Source: Burkholderiales bacterium RIFCSPHIGHO2_12_FULL_63_20 (GTDB lineage: Bacteria; Pseudomonadota; Gammaproteobacteria; Burkholderiales; Burkholderiaceae_C). Taken from it: a stretch of 64,000 bases of DNA. Every line of letters starts with the position of its first letter. Position 1 is the stretch's first letter. The stretch is from positions 331,927-395,926 of the forward strand of contig MESA01000033.1 in NCBI GenBank assembly GCA_001770775.1. Direction: 5' to 3'. The notes under the pieces are model-generated. The model saw only the letters and a program-made list of their open reading frames with translations, had not been told where the DNA came from and did not search any database. Made by a program: the position numbers and the translations under genes. Of the stretch, positions 37,867 to 46,642 are shown piece after piece.

Positions 37867-39252
37867 ATGCTGCAACGCTTGCGCGCCTATTTCTCCCATG
37901 ATGGCTTCGGCCCGACTCTGGTCAGGGCCTTGGCCGGCAGCGCAGGCATTCGCATTGTGGGCATGGGGCTCGGTTTTCTTGTGGGTGTGCAGTTGGCGCG
38001 AGGCCTAGGTTCAGCCGGATACGGCATCTATGGGTTGGCCATGTCGATCATCTCAATGGTGTCCATCCCCGCTGAATTCGGCCTTCCGCAACTTGTGACA
38101 CGTGAAGTAGCCGCAGCGCACGCTCGTAATGATTGGGCCTCGGTTCGAATGGTGTTGCGCTGGGCCTGTCGCACCGCCGCTGCGCTGTCATGTGCAGCAA
38201 TGGCTATCGGAGCTGTGGTGGTGACGTGGAAATTCGAGGATCTACAGACACCGCTGGCATATGCTTTGGCCGCTGGCGCTTTAGCGGTATTTCTCATGCC
38301 ACTTGGAAACATTTATGGCGCGGGGCTTCGCGGCCTCCATCAGATGATGAGCGGCCAAGCACCAGAAATCCTGCTACGACCCGCATGCTATTCTGCATTA
38401 CTACTGTTTGGCAGCCTCGCACTACCTAACGGTCTGAGCCCACACGCTGCAATGGCTTTGCAGGTTTTGGCCATCGGATGCTCTGTCGGAGTTGCCTACT
38501 TACTGCTAAGTAAGAAATTACCCCACCATGTCGGCTCTCTGATTTCACCGTCAGTTGCGCAATCAAGACGATGGCTGCACAGCTCATGGTCCATGGCATT
38601 GACTGAGGCCATGCGCGTCTTACATGGCAATATTTCGATATTGATGCTGGGGGCTATGCTCACCCCTGCCTTGGTAGGTACCTTCCGGGTGGGAAGTTCC
38701 ACCAGTGCCTTGCTCACGATGCCCATTTCGTTGATTCACATCGTCTTGGCGCCGACGTTCACCAAGTTATATACCTCACATGACATTGCGAAGCTGCAGC
38801 GACTAGCAGGTTTATCAAGTTTAGCGATGGTGGCAGGCGTCACACTATTGACACTCCCTTTTTTAATTGGTGGCGAGCAACTTTTGGGTAGCGTGTTCGG
38901 ACAAGACTTCAAAGATGCCAACACCGCTTTACTGCTTCTCAGCCTAGGATCTGTCGCAGGTTCTATATTTGGACCGGGAGCAACGCTCCTCAATATGACA
39001 GGCCACGAAAGGAGGGTTGCGCGAAGTTTCGCAACATCTTTAATCGTTTTGTGCATATTGACACCTTGCCTAATCATTATCATGGGGATCAATGGTGCCG
39101 CCTTGGCAAACGCCATTACGTTTGTCATTTGGAGTGCCATGATGTGGCAAGACGCTCGAAATATTTTAGGTGTCGACGCATCCATTGCCAGCGCATTGAA
39201 AAACCAAAAATGGCGAGCAAGTAAACATCAACCCAACGCCAATGATGATTGA
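37867..39252 (+). CDS. Oligosaccharide flippase (Wzx-like)
   Basis: A 461-residue membrane protein with about 12-14 hydrophobic segments. The N-terminal pattern RIVGMGLGFLVGVQLARGLGSAGYGIYGLAMS is typical of the MATE-like/polysaccharide-biosynthesis (Wzx) fold, which flips undecaprenyl-linked repeat units to the periplasmic side. EFGLPQLVTREVA is another Wzx phrase. Base composition becomes less GC-rich from about 38.4 kb, with more TTA/ATA-type codons than the wza-tviC genes. That is usual for the variable middle of a polysaccharide locus. The stop lies 11 bases inside the next gene's start. Confidence 0.9.
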   Translation: MLQRLRAYFSHDGFGPTLVRALAGSAGIRIVGMGLGFLVGVQLARGLGSAGYGIYGLAMSIISMVSIPAEFGLPQLVTREVAAAHARNDWASVRMVLRWACRTAAALSCAAMAIGAVVVTWKFEDLQTPLAYALAAGALAVFLMPLGNIYGAGLRGLHQMMSGQAPEILLRPACYSALLLFGSLALPNGLSPHAAMALQVLAIGCSVGVAYLLLSKKLPHHVGSLISPSVAQSRRWLHSSWSMALTEAMRVLHGNISILMLGAMLTPALVGTFRVGSSTSALLTMPISLIHIVLAPTFTKLYTSHDIAKLQRLAGLSSLAMVAGVTLLTLPFLIGGEQLLGSVFGQDFKDANTALLLLSLGSVAGSIFGPGATLLNMTGHERRVARSFATSLIVLCILTPCLIIIMGINGAALANAITFVIWSAMMWQDARNILGVDASIASALKNQKWRASKHQPNANDD

Positions 39253-39826
39253 CAGACACCTCATCACACGCAAGCTAGGCTCACTGATATCCAGGGCTAG
39301 CCAGTACAAAGCCACGCTTACGTGTCGCCTACTTTCCATATTGAACCCAAACATTCAAATCAGTCCAGAATGCAAATTCGGACATCAGACCATATTGCGC
39401 GCAACAGACGGTGGATCTATAACATTGGGCGAAAGAACATCAATTGGACGCAATGCTCAGATCATTGCCCAATCCGGTCATGTTTTCGTGGGAAAAAATG
39501 TACATATTGGAGACGGTGTCATCATCACCTGTCGCGAAAGCATTCACATTGGCACTGACTCGCTTATCGCAGAGTACGTGGTCATTCGCGATCAAGATCA
39601 CGAGACGCATTCACGGCCTATACGTCTGGCAGGCTTTCGCACGTCACCCATTCGCATAGGCCGTGACGTTTGGATTGGCAGCAAGGCCTCCATTCTTCGC
39701 GGAGTTAATGTGGGCGACGGCGCTGTCGTTGGCGCGCACGCCCTTGTCAGATTAGACGTGCCTGCCGGTCACTTGGCAGTCGGCGTTCCGGCTCGTGTGA
39801 CGAAGTTAATGGACGGTACAGAGTGA
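39242..39826 (+). CDS. Left-handed beta-helix acyltransferase (hexapeptide family)
   Basis: A 194-residue protein made mainly of hexapeptide repeats (for example IGRNAQIIAQSGHVFVGKNVHIGDGVIIT), which fold as a left-handed beta-helix trimer, as in WcaF/NodL-type O-acetyltransferases. The catalytic His is likely in DQDHETHSRP, and WIGSKASILRGVNVGDGAVVGAHALV is the usual C-terminal coil. It probably O-acetylates a sugar of the repeat unit using acetyl-CoA. It overlaps the flippase gene by 11 bases and the next glycosyltransferase by 4 bases. Confidence 0.87.
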   Translation: MMIDRHLITRKLGSLISRASQYKATLTCRLLSILNPNIQISPECKFGHQTILRATDGGSITLGERTSIGRNAQIIAQSGHVFVGKNVHIGDGVIITCRESIHIGTDSLIAEYVVIRDQDHETHSRPIRLAGFRTSPIRIGRDVWIGSKASILRGVNVGDGAVVGAHALVRLDVPAGHLAVGVPARVTKLMDGTE

Positions 39827-40941
39827 ACAGAAACCGAGTTGCATTAATCCTGCCGGACCTCCGGGGCGGGGGCGCTGAGCGTGTCGCGGTCAATCTAGCC
39901 AACAGTTTGGCCCGACGTGGTCACAGTGTGGACGTTGTTTTGCTCATGGCTACAGGAGAACTGCTGACCGACCTGCAACCCGGCATTCGCGTGATGGACT
40001 TGAAGGCCCAACGCTTACGCTGGGCTCTGCCAGCGCTGGTGCGCTATTTGCGTAAGGTAAGACCGGCATCGGTCCTTGCCTTCATGTGGCCATTGACAGT
40101 TATTGCACTCTGGGCTCGCACAATATCTCGCGTGCCCACGCGTTTGGTGGTAGCCGAGCACACGACCTGGTCCCGATCAGAGTTACTCAAACGGTGCTCA
40201 GTAGGCTGGCAAATCCGAACCAGCATGCGCTTGTTCTTCCCAAAATCAGATGGAATTGTCGCCGTTTCGCAGGGAGCTGCTGACGATCTCGCACACTTTG
40301 CAAGCTTAAATCCACAATCAATTACCACCATTTATAACCCTGTCGTCGATAACGAGCATGAAACGGAATACACATCCGCCCCGTCGGAGCCCGCAGGCTG
40401 GTGCGTCGGAGCGCATCGTCGGGTACTAGCGGTAGGCACGCTCAAGGAGATCAAGGACTACAGCACGTTACTGGATGCCTTTGCAGCGTTGCGCCAGCAG
40501 GTTAATGCCAAGCTGTTGATTCTGGGTGAAGGAGAGTACAGATCAACGTTGGAAACGCAGGCAGGGCGTCTGGGCATCACTGACAGTGTTTTTATGCCGG
40601 GGTTCGTTAAGGATACTGCCCCGTACTATTGTCACGCAGATTTGCATGTTCTGTCGTCCACAGGTGAGGGTTTTGGCAATGTGATCGTCGAAGCACTGGC
40701 CGCAGGCACGCCAGTGGTCAGTACGGACTGCCCCTCCGGCCCCCAAGAAATTCTGTGCGGAGGTAAATTCGGGCTTCTAGTCCCCGTTGGTGATGCCAAA
40801 GCACTGGCCTCGGCCATGCATCAATCGCTGACTTCAAAGCATGATCAAGGAGCATTGATAGCCAGAGCGCAAGATTTTTCCATCGAAAAGGCTGCAGACA
40901 AATACCAGAAACTCCTTTTCCCTGGAATTGAAAAGCAATGA
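39823..40941 (+). CDS. Glycosyltransferase, GT4 type
   Basis: A 372-residue GT-B enzyme. VALILPDLRGGGAERVAVNLANSLARRGH is the classical GT4 opening, with the Gly-rich GGGAERV loop. The donor half has VLAVGTLKEIKDYSTLLDAF, GFVKDTAPYYCHADLHVLSSTGEGFGNVIVEALAAGTPVVSTDCPSG (EX7E with E in EGFGNVIVE). The start is the GTG at 39823, overlapping the previous stop. Coupled to the next GT4 gene by a 4-base overlap. Sugar specificity is unknown. Confidence 0.9.
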   Translation: MNRNRVALILPDLRGGGAERVAVNLANSLARRGHSVDVVLLMATGELLTDLQPGIRVMDLKAQRLRWALPALVRYLRKVRPASVLAFMWPLTVIALWARTISRVPTRLVVAEHTTWSRSELLKRCSVGWQIRTSMRLFFPKSDGIVAVSQGAADDLAHFASLNPQSITTIYNPVVDNEHETEYTSAPSEPAGWCVGAHRRVLAVGTLKEIKDYSTLLDAFAALRQQVNAKLLILGEGEYRSTLETQAGRLGITDSVFMPGFVKDTAPYYCHADLHVLSSTGEGFGNVIVEALAAGTPVVSTDCPSGPQEILCGGKFGLLVPVGDAKALASAMHQSLTSKHDQGALIARAQDFSIEKAADKYQKLLFPGIEKQ

Positions 40942-42170
40942 ACAACTCAACCCTTTTCATCACCTACGACGGTTTACTAGATCCTCTGGGCGGCAGCCAG
41001 ATTCTTCCGTACCTATACAATATTGCTGCGCATCCACGACCGCTTCATATTTTAAGCTTCGAGAAAGCTGAACGTTTCTCTCAAGGCGCCGATAAGTTGC
41101 GCGCAGATTTGAATGCCAGAGGCATTTCGTGGACACCGCTGTCATTCACAACACGGCATGGGAAGCTCGGAAAATTTTGGGACTTGCTTCGCATGTATGT
41201 GACAGCGCTGACACTTCAGCGCAAACATCGATTTGGCATTATTCATTGCCGCAGTTACCAGGCCATGCAGGTGGGCTGCATGCTCAAGCAGTTGTTCGGC
41301 GTCAAGACCTTGTTCGACATGCGGGGACTTTGGGTGGATGAACGTGTAGACGGTGGAATCTGGCGCTCAGAAAAACCTGTAGATCACTTGGCTTACAAAA
41401 CATACAAAATAATTGAACGCAACCTGCTTAGCTGTGCCACTTATGTTATTGCGCTGACAGAACGTGTCATTCCTGAGCTTCACCGCCTATCACCCAGCAT
41501 GGCCGCCCCCGTCGCGGTCATACCTTGCTGCGCTGATTTCGACCATTTTGCAGTATCTAGCGAATCAGAAAAGGCCCAGACAAGAGCTGCAGTTGGCATA
41601 CCATCAGGTGCACGTGTCATCTCCTACCTCGGGTCTCTGGGCACTTGGTACATGCTGGACGATATGCTTCGTTTATTTGCCGAGGCCCACCAAAAATGGG
41701 GCAATGTACATCTGTTGCTCATAACCCGAGACTGGAAGCCAGAGCATGAGGCCTTAATTATGAGTATGGGGCTTGCTTCACTGCGCGATCAAATACACAT
41801 TCAGCCAGCCACCCGCACAGAGGTTCCGGGTCTACTGGGATGCTCCGATGTCATGCTGAGTTTTATCAAACCGGCTTATTCTAAAATTGCCAGCTCACCG
41901 ACCAAGCTAGCAGAAGCCTTTGCTGTGGGAGTACCTGCCATCAGCAATAAGGGCATCGGCGATGTAGATGAATTGACAAAGAGACTTGATGCTGGGGCTA
42001 TTGTTGACCTGAATAACACCCAATCTGTGACGGACATCGTGAATCGCTTAGACGACATCGCGGCCAAAGGTGGTGAAGATCTACGCCAACGATCCCGCCC
42101 CCTACTTGGACTGGAGGTGGCCACGGACACTTATCGTCGCGTTTATCAGGACCTGGAGTTCACGGAGTGA
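40938..42170 (+). CDS. Glycosyltransferase, GT4 type
   Basis: A 410-residue GT-B protein. The N-terminal half has FITYDGLLDPLGGSQILPYLYN and CRSYQAMQVGCMLKQLFGVKTLFDMRGLWVDERV, where D.RG.W..ER is a phrase of a GT4 subgroup. The donor half has VISYLGSLGTWYMLDDMLRLF and SDVMLSFIKPAYSKIASSPTKLAEAFAVGVPAISNKGIGD, with the second Glu of EX7E in LAEAFA. The AT-richer codon use continues from the flippase gene. The stop overlaps the GTG start of the HAD gene (42167). Confidence 0.87.
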   Translation: MNNSTLFITYDGLLDPLGGSQILPYLYNIAAHPRPLHILSFEKAERFSQGADKLRADLNARGISWTPLSFTTRHGKLGKFWDLLRMYVTALTLQRKHRFGIIHCRSYQAMQVGCMLKQLFGVKTLFDMRGLWVDERVDGGIWRSEKPVDHLAYKTYKIIERNLLSCATYVIALTERVIPELHRLSPSMAAPVAVIPCCADFDHFAVSSESEKAQTRAAVGIPSGARVISYLGSLGTWYMLDDMLRLFAEAHQKWGNVHLLLITRDWKPEHEALIMSMGLASLRDQIHIQPATRTEVPGLLGCSDVMLSFIKPAYSKIASSPTKLAEAFAVGVPAISNKGIGDVDELTKRLDAGAIVDLNNTQSVTDIVNRLDDIAAKGGEDLRQRSRPLLGLEVATDTYRRVYQDLEFTE

Positions 42171-42850
42171 GCACAAATCCCCTCCCATGCCCGTACATTG
42201 TGGATGTATGCGGCACGCTAGTACGCGACGACACGACTTTAGGGTTGCTACGCCACCATTTTGCACGCATGGGGCAACGTCGCATGCGTTTATACATACT
42301 CACAGTCCTGACTGCCAAGGCAAGCCCGCTGAGAATCGCATGCATTGTGCTAGAAAAGCTACTCGGACGTCATTTGCTGAAGCATCTCTTGGTAAGCATG
42401 CTGGCGGGTGACCGTGATGTCGATCTCGACATATCGGCGATAGAGTATGCGAAATATCTCGTTGAGCACCGCCGCGTCGCGAATGTGTGGGAAAAATTAT
42501 GTGTCACATCGCGGCACGAACAAATCATATTAGCCTCAGCAAGCCTTGAGCCCGTGGTGAAAGCCTTGGCAAAAGAGATCAAATCCCGGTATGTATCAAG
42601 CACCTTAGAGTCCAGAAATGGAACTCTGACCGGCCGATACCAAGAGGATCTCACAGGCAATAAAGTAGAGGGCATATCAAAGAAATATGGCCCCGAAGTT
42701 CTGACGGGCTCATACATCGCCTTCAGTGACAACCTCACAGACTTCAACCTACTACGCCAAGCGTCGAAAGCGTATGTAATACTACATCAAAGCAATCATC
42801 GCAAGCGCTGGTGCAATTTGAATGCAGAATTTGTGAGCTTGGACGAATGA
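42167..42850 (+). CDS. HAD-family hydrolase
   Basis: A 227-residue HAD-superfamily protein. YIVDVCGTLVRDDTT is motif I (DXXGT with the nucleophile Asp; the usual second Asp is Cys here). IILASASLEPVVKALAKEI is motif II region (S/T), and YIAFSDNLTDFNLL matches the C-terminal acidic motif (usually GD..ND). HAD-IB phosphatases of this kind pair with UbiA-like membrane proteins, and here the next gene overlaps the stop by 4 bases. A polyprenyl-phosphate sugar phosphatase role is a reasonable guess, not shown. Confidence 0.8.
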   Translation: MSTNPLPCPYIVDVCGTLVRDDTTLGLLRHHFARMGQRRMRLYILTVLTAKASPLRIACIVLEKLLGRHLLKHLLVSMLAGDRDVDLDISAIEYAKYLVEHRRVANVWEKLCVTSRHEQIILASASLEPVVKALAKEIKSRYVSSTLESRNGTLTGRYQEDLTGNKVEGISKKYGPEVLTGSYIAFSDNLTDFNLLRQASKAYVILHQSNHRKRWCNLNAEFVSLDE

Positions 42851-43605
42851 ATTTTATTTTATTATTCCCCTTCTCATATTTCTACACCACACGACTGAAG
42901 GAAGGGTCGCTGGCATTCCATGTCATATTTGAGTGGTTAGCGGCAGCACTGCTTGTCACATGCGTAGGCGCTACCGATGCAACGCACGATCTCATCAAGG
43001 CCGCACTGAGTTACCTTGCGTTCATCAGTGTCTATGAGCTCGGCTACATGGCCAATGATTTGCATGCGGCACGCAAAGAGGTGGACGGACGACATCGTGG
43101 ACCTCAAAAGGCAACCCAGACATGGATAGCACTTTGGGTGCTTGCACGAGTTGGCGCGTTCTTGTTGAGCACCACACTTCTGGAACAATGGCGCAATCCC
43201 GGCTGGTGGCTGTTCTTCGTCGCGCTGGGGGGCGTGTTCACCCTTCATAACTGGCTGGACGACCGTGAGCTGAAGGTCTCCACGTTCGCATGGCTGGCAT
43301 GGTTCCGACTGATGGCACCTATGTTTTTTGTTGTTCAAGACTCACAGCGCATGGGCATTGGTCTAGCCGCAGCATTGGGTTACGTTGCTTTTCGACAGTT
43401 GGGCTACATGGACAGCAAGAGCTTATTGAAGATGCCCGGCAGGCAACGACCAACCTTCAGGCAGTTCTTTTTTTTAATGCCGATTGCAGGGGTTTTCGCC
43501 CTTTTTCCATACAAAGAGTCATACGGATTCGTCATACTTTGTTGCTATTGGGGCGCGATGGCAACTGTGGGCGCCCTGTTTGTTCAGCAGCAAGCTAAAA
43601 ACTAA
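42847..43605 (+). CDS. UbiA-like polytopic membrane protein
   Basis: A 252-residue protein with about seven hydrophobic segments. VYELGYMANDLHAARKEVDGRHRGPQ lies in a cytoplasmic loop, where the ND..........D phrase partly resembles the NDXXDXXXD prenyl-diphosphate motif of UbiA prenyltransferases. FRQLGYMDSKSLLKMPGRQRP is a second polar loop. HAD plus UbiA-like pairs occur in some polysaccharide loci and, in mycobacteria, in polyprenyl-phosphoryl-pentose synthesis. The match is imperfect, so the activity is uncertain. It starts at 42847 (ATGA overlap); a longer frame to 42811 lies within the HAD gene. Confidence 0.55.
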   Translation: MNFILLFPFSYFYTTRLKEGSLAFHVIFEWLAAALLVTCVGATDATHDLIKAALSYLAFISVYELGYMANDLHAARKEVDGRHRGPQKATQTWIALWVLARVGAFLLSTTLLEQWRNPGWWLFFVALGGVFTLHNWLDDRELKVSTFAWLAWFRLMAPMFFVVQDSQRMGIGLAAALGYVAFRQLGYMDSKSLLKMPGRQRPTFRQFFFLMPIAGVFALFPYKESYGFVILCCYWGAMATVGALFVQQQAKN

Positions 43606-43622
43606 AATCATTCGGGCTCAAC

Positions 43623-45572
43623 ATGTGTGGAATCAACGGACTGATGACAGTCCAATCAGTGAGCTGCGACCAGTTGCATCTGCGTGCCAAGAAAATGGCA
43701 GATGCCATTGGCCACCGTGGGCCAGACAGCTTTGGCACTTGGGCTGATGAGTCAGCAGGTATCGCCCTGGGACATCGTCGTTTGGCCATCGTGGACCTGT
43801 CCCCGGCAGGCCACCAACCCATGGCATCACCAGACGGGCGCTATGTCCTGGCATTCAACGGCGAGATCTACAACCATCTTGTGTTGAGGGCCGAGCTTGA
43901 GGCCTCGTCGCACGCCCCCGCGTGGCGCGGCCACTCAGACACCGAGACCTTGCTGGCGGGCTTTACTGCCTGGGGTATCAAGGAAACATTGCAGCGCGCA
44001 GTGGGTATGTTTGCCATTGCCCTGTGGGACCGACAAGATCGTCGCTTGACACTCGCCCGTGATCGCCTGGGGGAAAAGCCTCTGTTTTACGGATGGGTGC
44101 ACGGCTCCTTTGTGTTCGGCTCTGAGCTCAAAGCCCTGCGCGCCTACCCCGGCTTTGACAACCCCATCAACCGCGATGCTCTGGCCCTGTACCTTCAGCA
44201 TTGCGCAGTCCCGGCGCCCTACTCCATCTACCAAGATATTTTCAAGCTAGAGCCAGGCTGCCTGTTGACTCTGGACGCGGTCGGTTTGGCCCATCAACGC
44301 TGCCAAAGCTCACATTACTGGCGCTTTTCCGATGTCGTTCAACAGGGCCTAGCCAATCCCATTCAGAGCGAAGCCGAGGCGCTTAGCGTTTTGGAGTCGA
44401 CGTTAAGCCAAGCGGTGGCGCAGCAGGCCGTGGCCGATGTTCCTTTGGGCGCCTTCTTGTCGGGTGGCATTGATTCGTCACTCATCGTGGCGCTGATGCA
44501 GGCCCAATCCAGGCGGCCTGTGCAAACGTTCACCGTAGGGTTTGAAGAGGCCGGATTTGACGAGTCACCTCATGCTTTGGCCGTGGCGAAGCACCTGGGC
44601 ACCTCGCACCACGAACTGCGCGTGTCAGCCGCCGATGCCCGAGCCGTCATCCCCATGTTGCCGGCCATGTACGACGAGCCATTTGCAGACAGCTCCCAGA
44701 TTCCCACCCACCTGGTCTCCAAGGCAGCCCGACAGCATGTCACCGTAGCACTGTCCGGCGATGCTGGCGATGAGCTGTTTGGTGGCTACAACCGCTATTT
44801 TTGGGGCAAGCGGGTCTGGAATCGTGTTGGCTGGATGCCGCCCCTGGCTCGGCAAGCGCTGGGGACAGGCATCCAACAGCTGCCTGTGCAAACGTGGGAC
44901 AGCCTTGGTCGAGCCATGCCCGGCAAACATGGCATTGCCCGCCTTGGAGACAAGGCACACAAAATGGCCCAACGGATGCAGACCGTGGGCAACACCGATG
45001 AGTTATATCGCAGCTTGGTGACTGAATGGCCCGACGCTGTCAAGCTGGTACGAGGCGCACACTGCGTGACCACCAAGCTGGATGACATGACGCTGGTAGC
45101 CGGTGTGACCGACGTTGAACACCGCATGATGCTGTGGGACACGGTGACCTATCTGCCCGACGACATCCTGACCAAAGTCGATCGCGCGGCTATGAGTGTG
45201 AGCTTGGAGACCCGCGTACCGTTCCTGGATCACCACGTGGTAGAGCTGGCTTGGCGCTTACCGCTGCACATGAAAATCCGTGGCGGCCAAGGCAAGTGGG
45301 CGTTACGCCAAGTTTTATACAAGCACGTCCCGCGTGAACTGATTGAGCGGCCTAAAGCCGGCTTTGGCATTCCGGTCGGCCAGTGGTTGTGTGGCCCGTT
45401 GCGAGAGTGGGCGGAAAGCCTGCTGAATGAAGCCCGCTTGCAGCGCGAGGGCTATTTTGACCCCGCCCCTGTCAGGAAGGCTTGGGCAGAGCACTTGAGC
45501 GGCAGACGCGACTGGACACCACGCTTGTGGGCCATTCTGATGTTCCAAGCATGGCTGGAGGCCACATGCTGA
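43623..45572 (+). CDS. asnB: Glutamine-hydrolysing asparagine synthase-type amidotransferase
   Basis: A 649-residue class II amidotransferase. It starts MCGINGLMT, so the catalytic Cys2 is intact. The glutaminase domain has GHRGPDSFGTW and LAFNGEIYNH, and the synthetase domain has the PP-loop FLSGGIDSSLIVALM near residue 280 and KVDRAAMSVSLETRVPFLD later. In polysaccharide loci such proteins may amidate uronic acids, which fits the TviB/TviC-derived uronate here, though true asparagine synthesis is possible. It contrasts with the two lasso cyclases at 50472 and 62276, which lack Cys2. The stop overlaps the EpsG start by 7 bases. Confidence 0.9.
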   Translation: MCGINGLMTVQSVSCDQLHLRAKKMADAIGHRGPDSFGTWADESAGIALGHRRLAIVDLSPAGHQPMASPDGRYVLAFNGEIYNHLVLRAELEASSHAPAWRGHSDTETLLAGFTAWGIKETLQRAVGMFAIALWDRQDRRLTLARDRLGEKPLFYGWVHGSFVFGSELKALRAYPGFDNPINRDALALYLQHCAVPAPYSIYQDIFKLEPGCLLTLDAVGLAHQRCQSSHYWRFSDVVQQGLANPIQSEAEALSVLESTLSQAVAQQAVADVPLGAFLSGGIDSSLIVALMQAQSRRPVQTFTVGFEEAGFDESPHALAVAKHLGTSHHELRVSAADARAVIPMLPAMYDEPFADSSQIPTHLVSKAARQHVTVALSGDAGDELFGGYNRYFWGKRVWNRVGWMPPLARQALGTGIQQLPVQTWDSLGRAMPGKHGIARLGDKAHKMAQRMQTVGNTDELYRSLVTEWPDAVKLVRGAHCVTTKLDDMTLVAGVTDVEHRMMLWDTVTYLPDDILTKVDRAAMSVSLETRVPFLDHHVVELAWRLPLHMKIRGGQGKWALRQVLYKHVPRELIERPKAGFGIPVGQWLCGPLREWAESLLNEARLQREGYFDPAPVRKAWAEHLSGRRDWTPRLWAILMFQAWLEATC

Positions 45573-46636
45573 CGTATTGGTTGCTGTTCTTGGTGCCAGC
45601 CTGGATGGCCCTCTCAGAGTCCTCACGCACACAATCGGTACGCAGCAGGTACTGGGGCGCACAGTGGGTGCTGGCTTGGGTGTTGTTGACCTGCATCGTA
45701 GGTTGGCGCCACGACGTTGGAGGTGACTGGCTCAACTATCTTGGCCACTATGAAGAGGCCCTGGACACTCCGCTGCCTCTGGCCTTCGCGAAGGACGACC
45801 CCGGCTACCACCTCTTGCTGTGGGCTGTCACCCGAGGGGATTGGGGTGTCTATTGCGTGAACTTGTTCAGTGCAGCGGTCTTCAGTGCGGGTTTGATCGC
45901 ATTTTGCCGCCAACAGCCACGACCATGGTTGGCCTTGACCGTGGCCATTCCCTACACCGTCATCGTTTTGGGCATGGGCTACACGCGACAGGGCGTGGCG
46001 CTGGGGTTCGCACTGTTGGGCTTGGTCAGTTTGAAACAGGGGCGCTTGTTGCCCTTCGTGGCTTGGGTAGCACTGGGGGCGACATTCCACAAATCCGCGG
46101 TTTTGCTGGTCCCCCTGGCAGTGCTGGCCACCCCACGGAACCGTCTGTGGACAGTTGTGTGGGTAGGCTTGTCAGCCTTCGCACTCTACAAGGGCCTTCT
46201 GGCAGACAGTGTCGATCGACTCGTCACCAACTACATTGACGCTGGCTACCAATCGGAAGGCGCGGCCATTCGGGTCATGATGAACGTGGTGCCCGCCGCG
46301 CTGCTGCTCTGGTGGCGCAAGCGCTTCCATTGGACGGTGCCGGAACGCAACTTGTGGACCATGCTGTCGGTACTGGCTTTGCTCAGTGTGGCCTGGCTGA
46401 TGGCATCACCATCATCCACGGCCGTAGACCGTGTGGCGCTGTACCTGATCCCTCTGCAAATGTACGTATTCAGCAGATTGCCGGAGTTGCTGAGCCGACG
46501 GGGTGACGAACGGATGTGGGTCGGCGTGATCGTCACTTACTACGCAGCCGTCGAGGCGGTGTGGTTGTTCTTCGCAACCCATGCGTTTGCTTGGTTGCCT
46601 TATCAGTTCTACCCTTGGATCTGGTTGTGGGAGTAA
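45566..46636 (+). CDS. EpsG-family membrane protein, putative polymerase (Wzy-like)
   Basis: A 356-residue polytopic protein with about nine to ten hydrophobic segments. LLTCIVGWRHDVGGDWLNYLGHYEEAL is the EpsG signature (R..vG.DW..Y...y). FHKSAVLLVPLAVL in a later loop is also typical. EpsG-type proteins are the usual candidates for the polymerase that joins repeat units at the periplasmic face. The frame extends to 45482 inside asnB; the ATG at 45566 is the sensible start. GGAG at 46630-46633, overlapping its end, probably serves the next gene. Confidence 0.88.
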   Translation: MLTYWLLFLVPAWMALSESSRTQSVRSRYWGAQWVLAWVLLTCIVGWRHDVGGDWLNYLGHYEEALDTPLPLAFAKDDPGYHLLLWAVTRGDWGVYCVNLFSAAVFSAGLIAFCRQQPRPWLALTVAIPYTVIVLGMGYTRQGVALGFALLGLVSLKQGRLLPFVAWVALGATFHKSAVLLVPLAVLATPRNRLWTVVWVGLSAFALYKGLLADSVDRLVTNYIDAGYQSEGAAIRVMMNVVPAALLLWWRKRFHWTVPERNLWTMLSVLALLSVAWLMASPSSTAVDRVALYLIPLQMYVFSRLPELLSRRGDERMWVGVIVTYYAAVEAVWLFFATHAFAWLPYQFYPWIWLWE

Positions 46637-46642
46637 TGCGTT

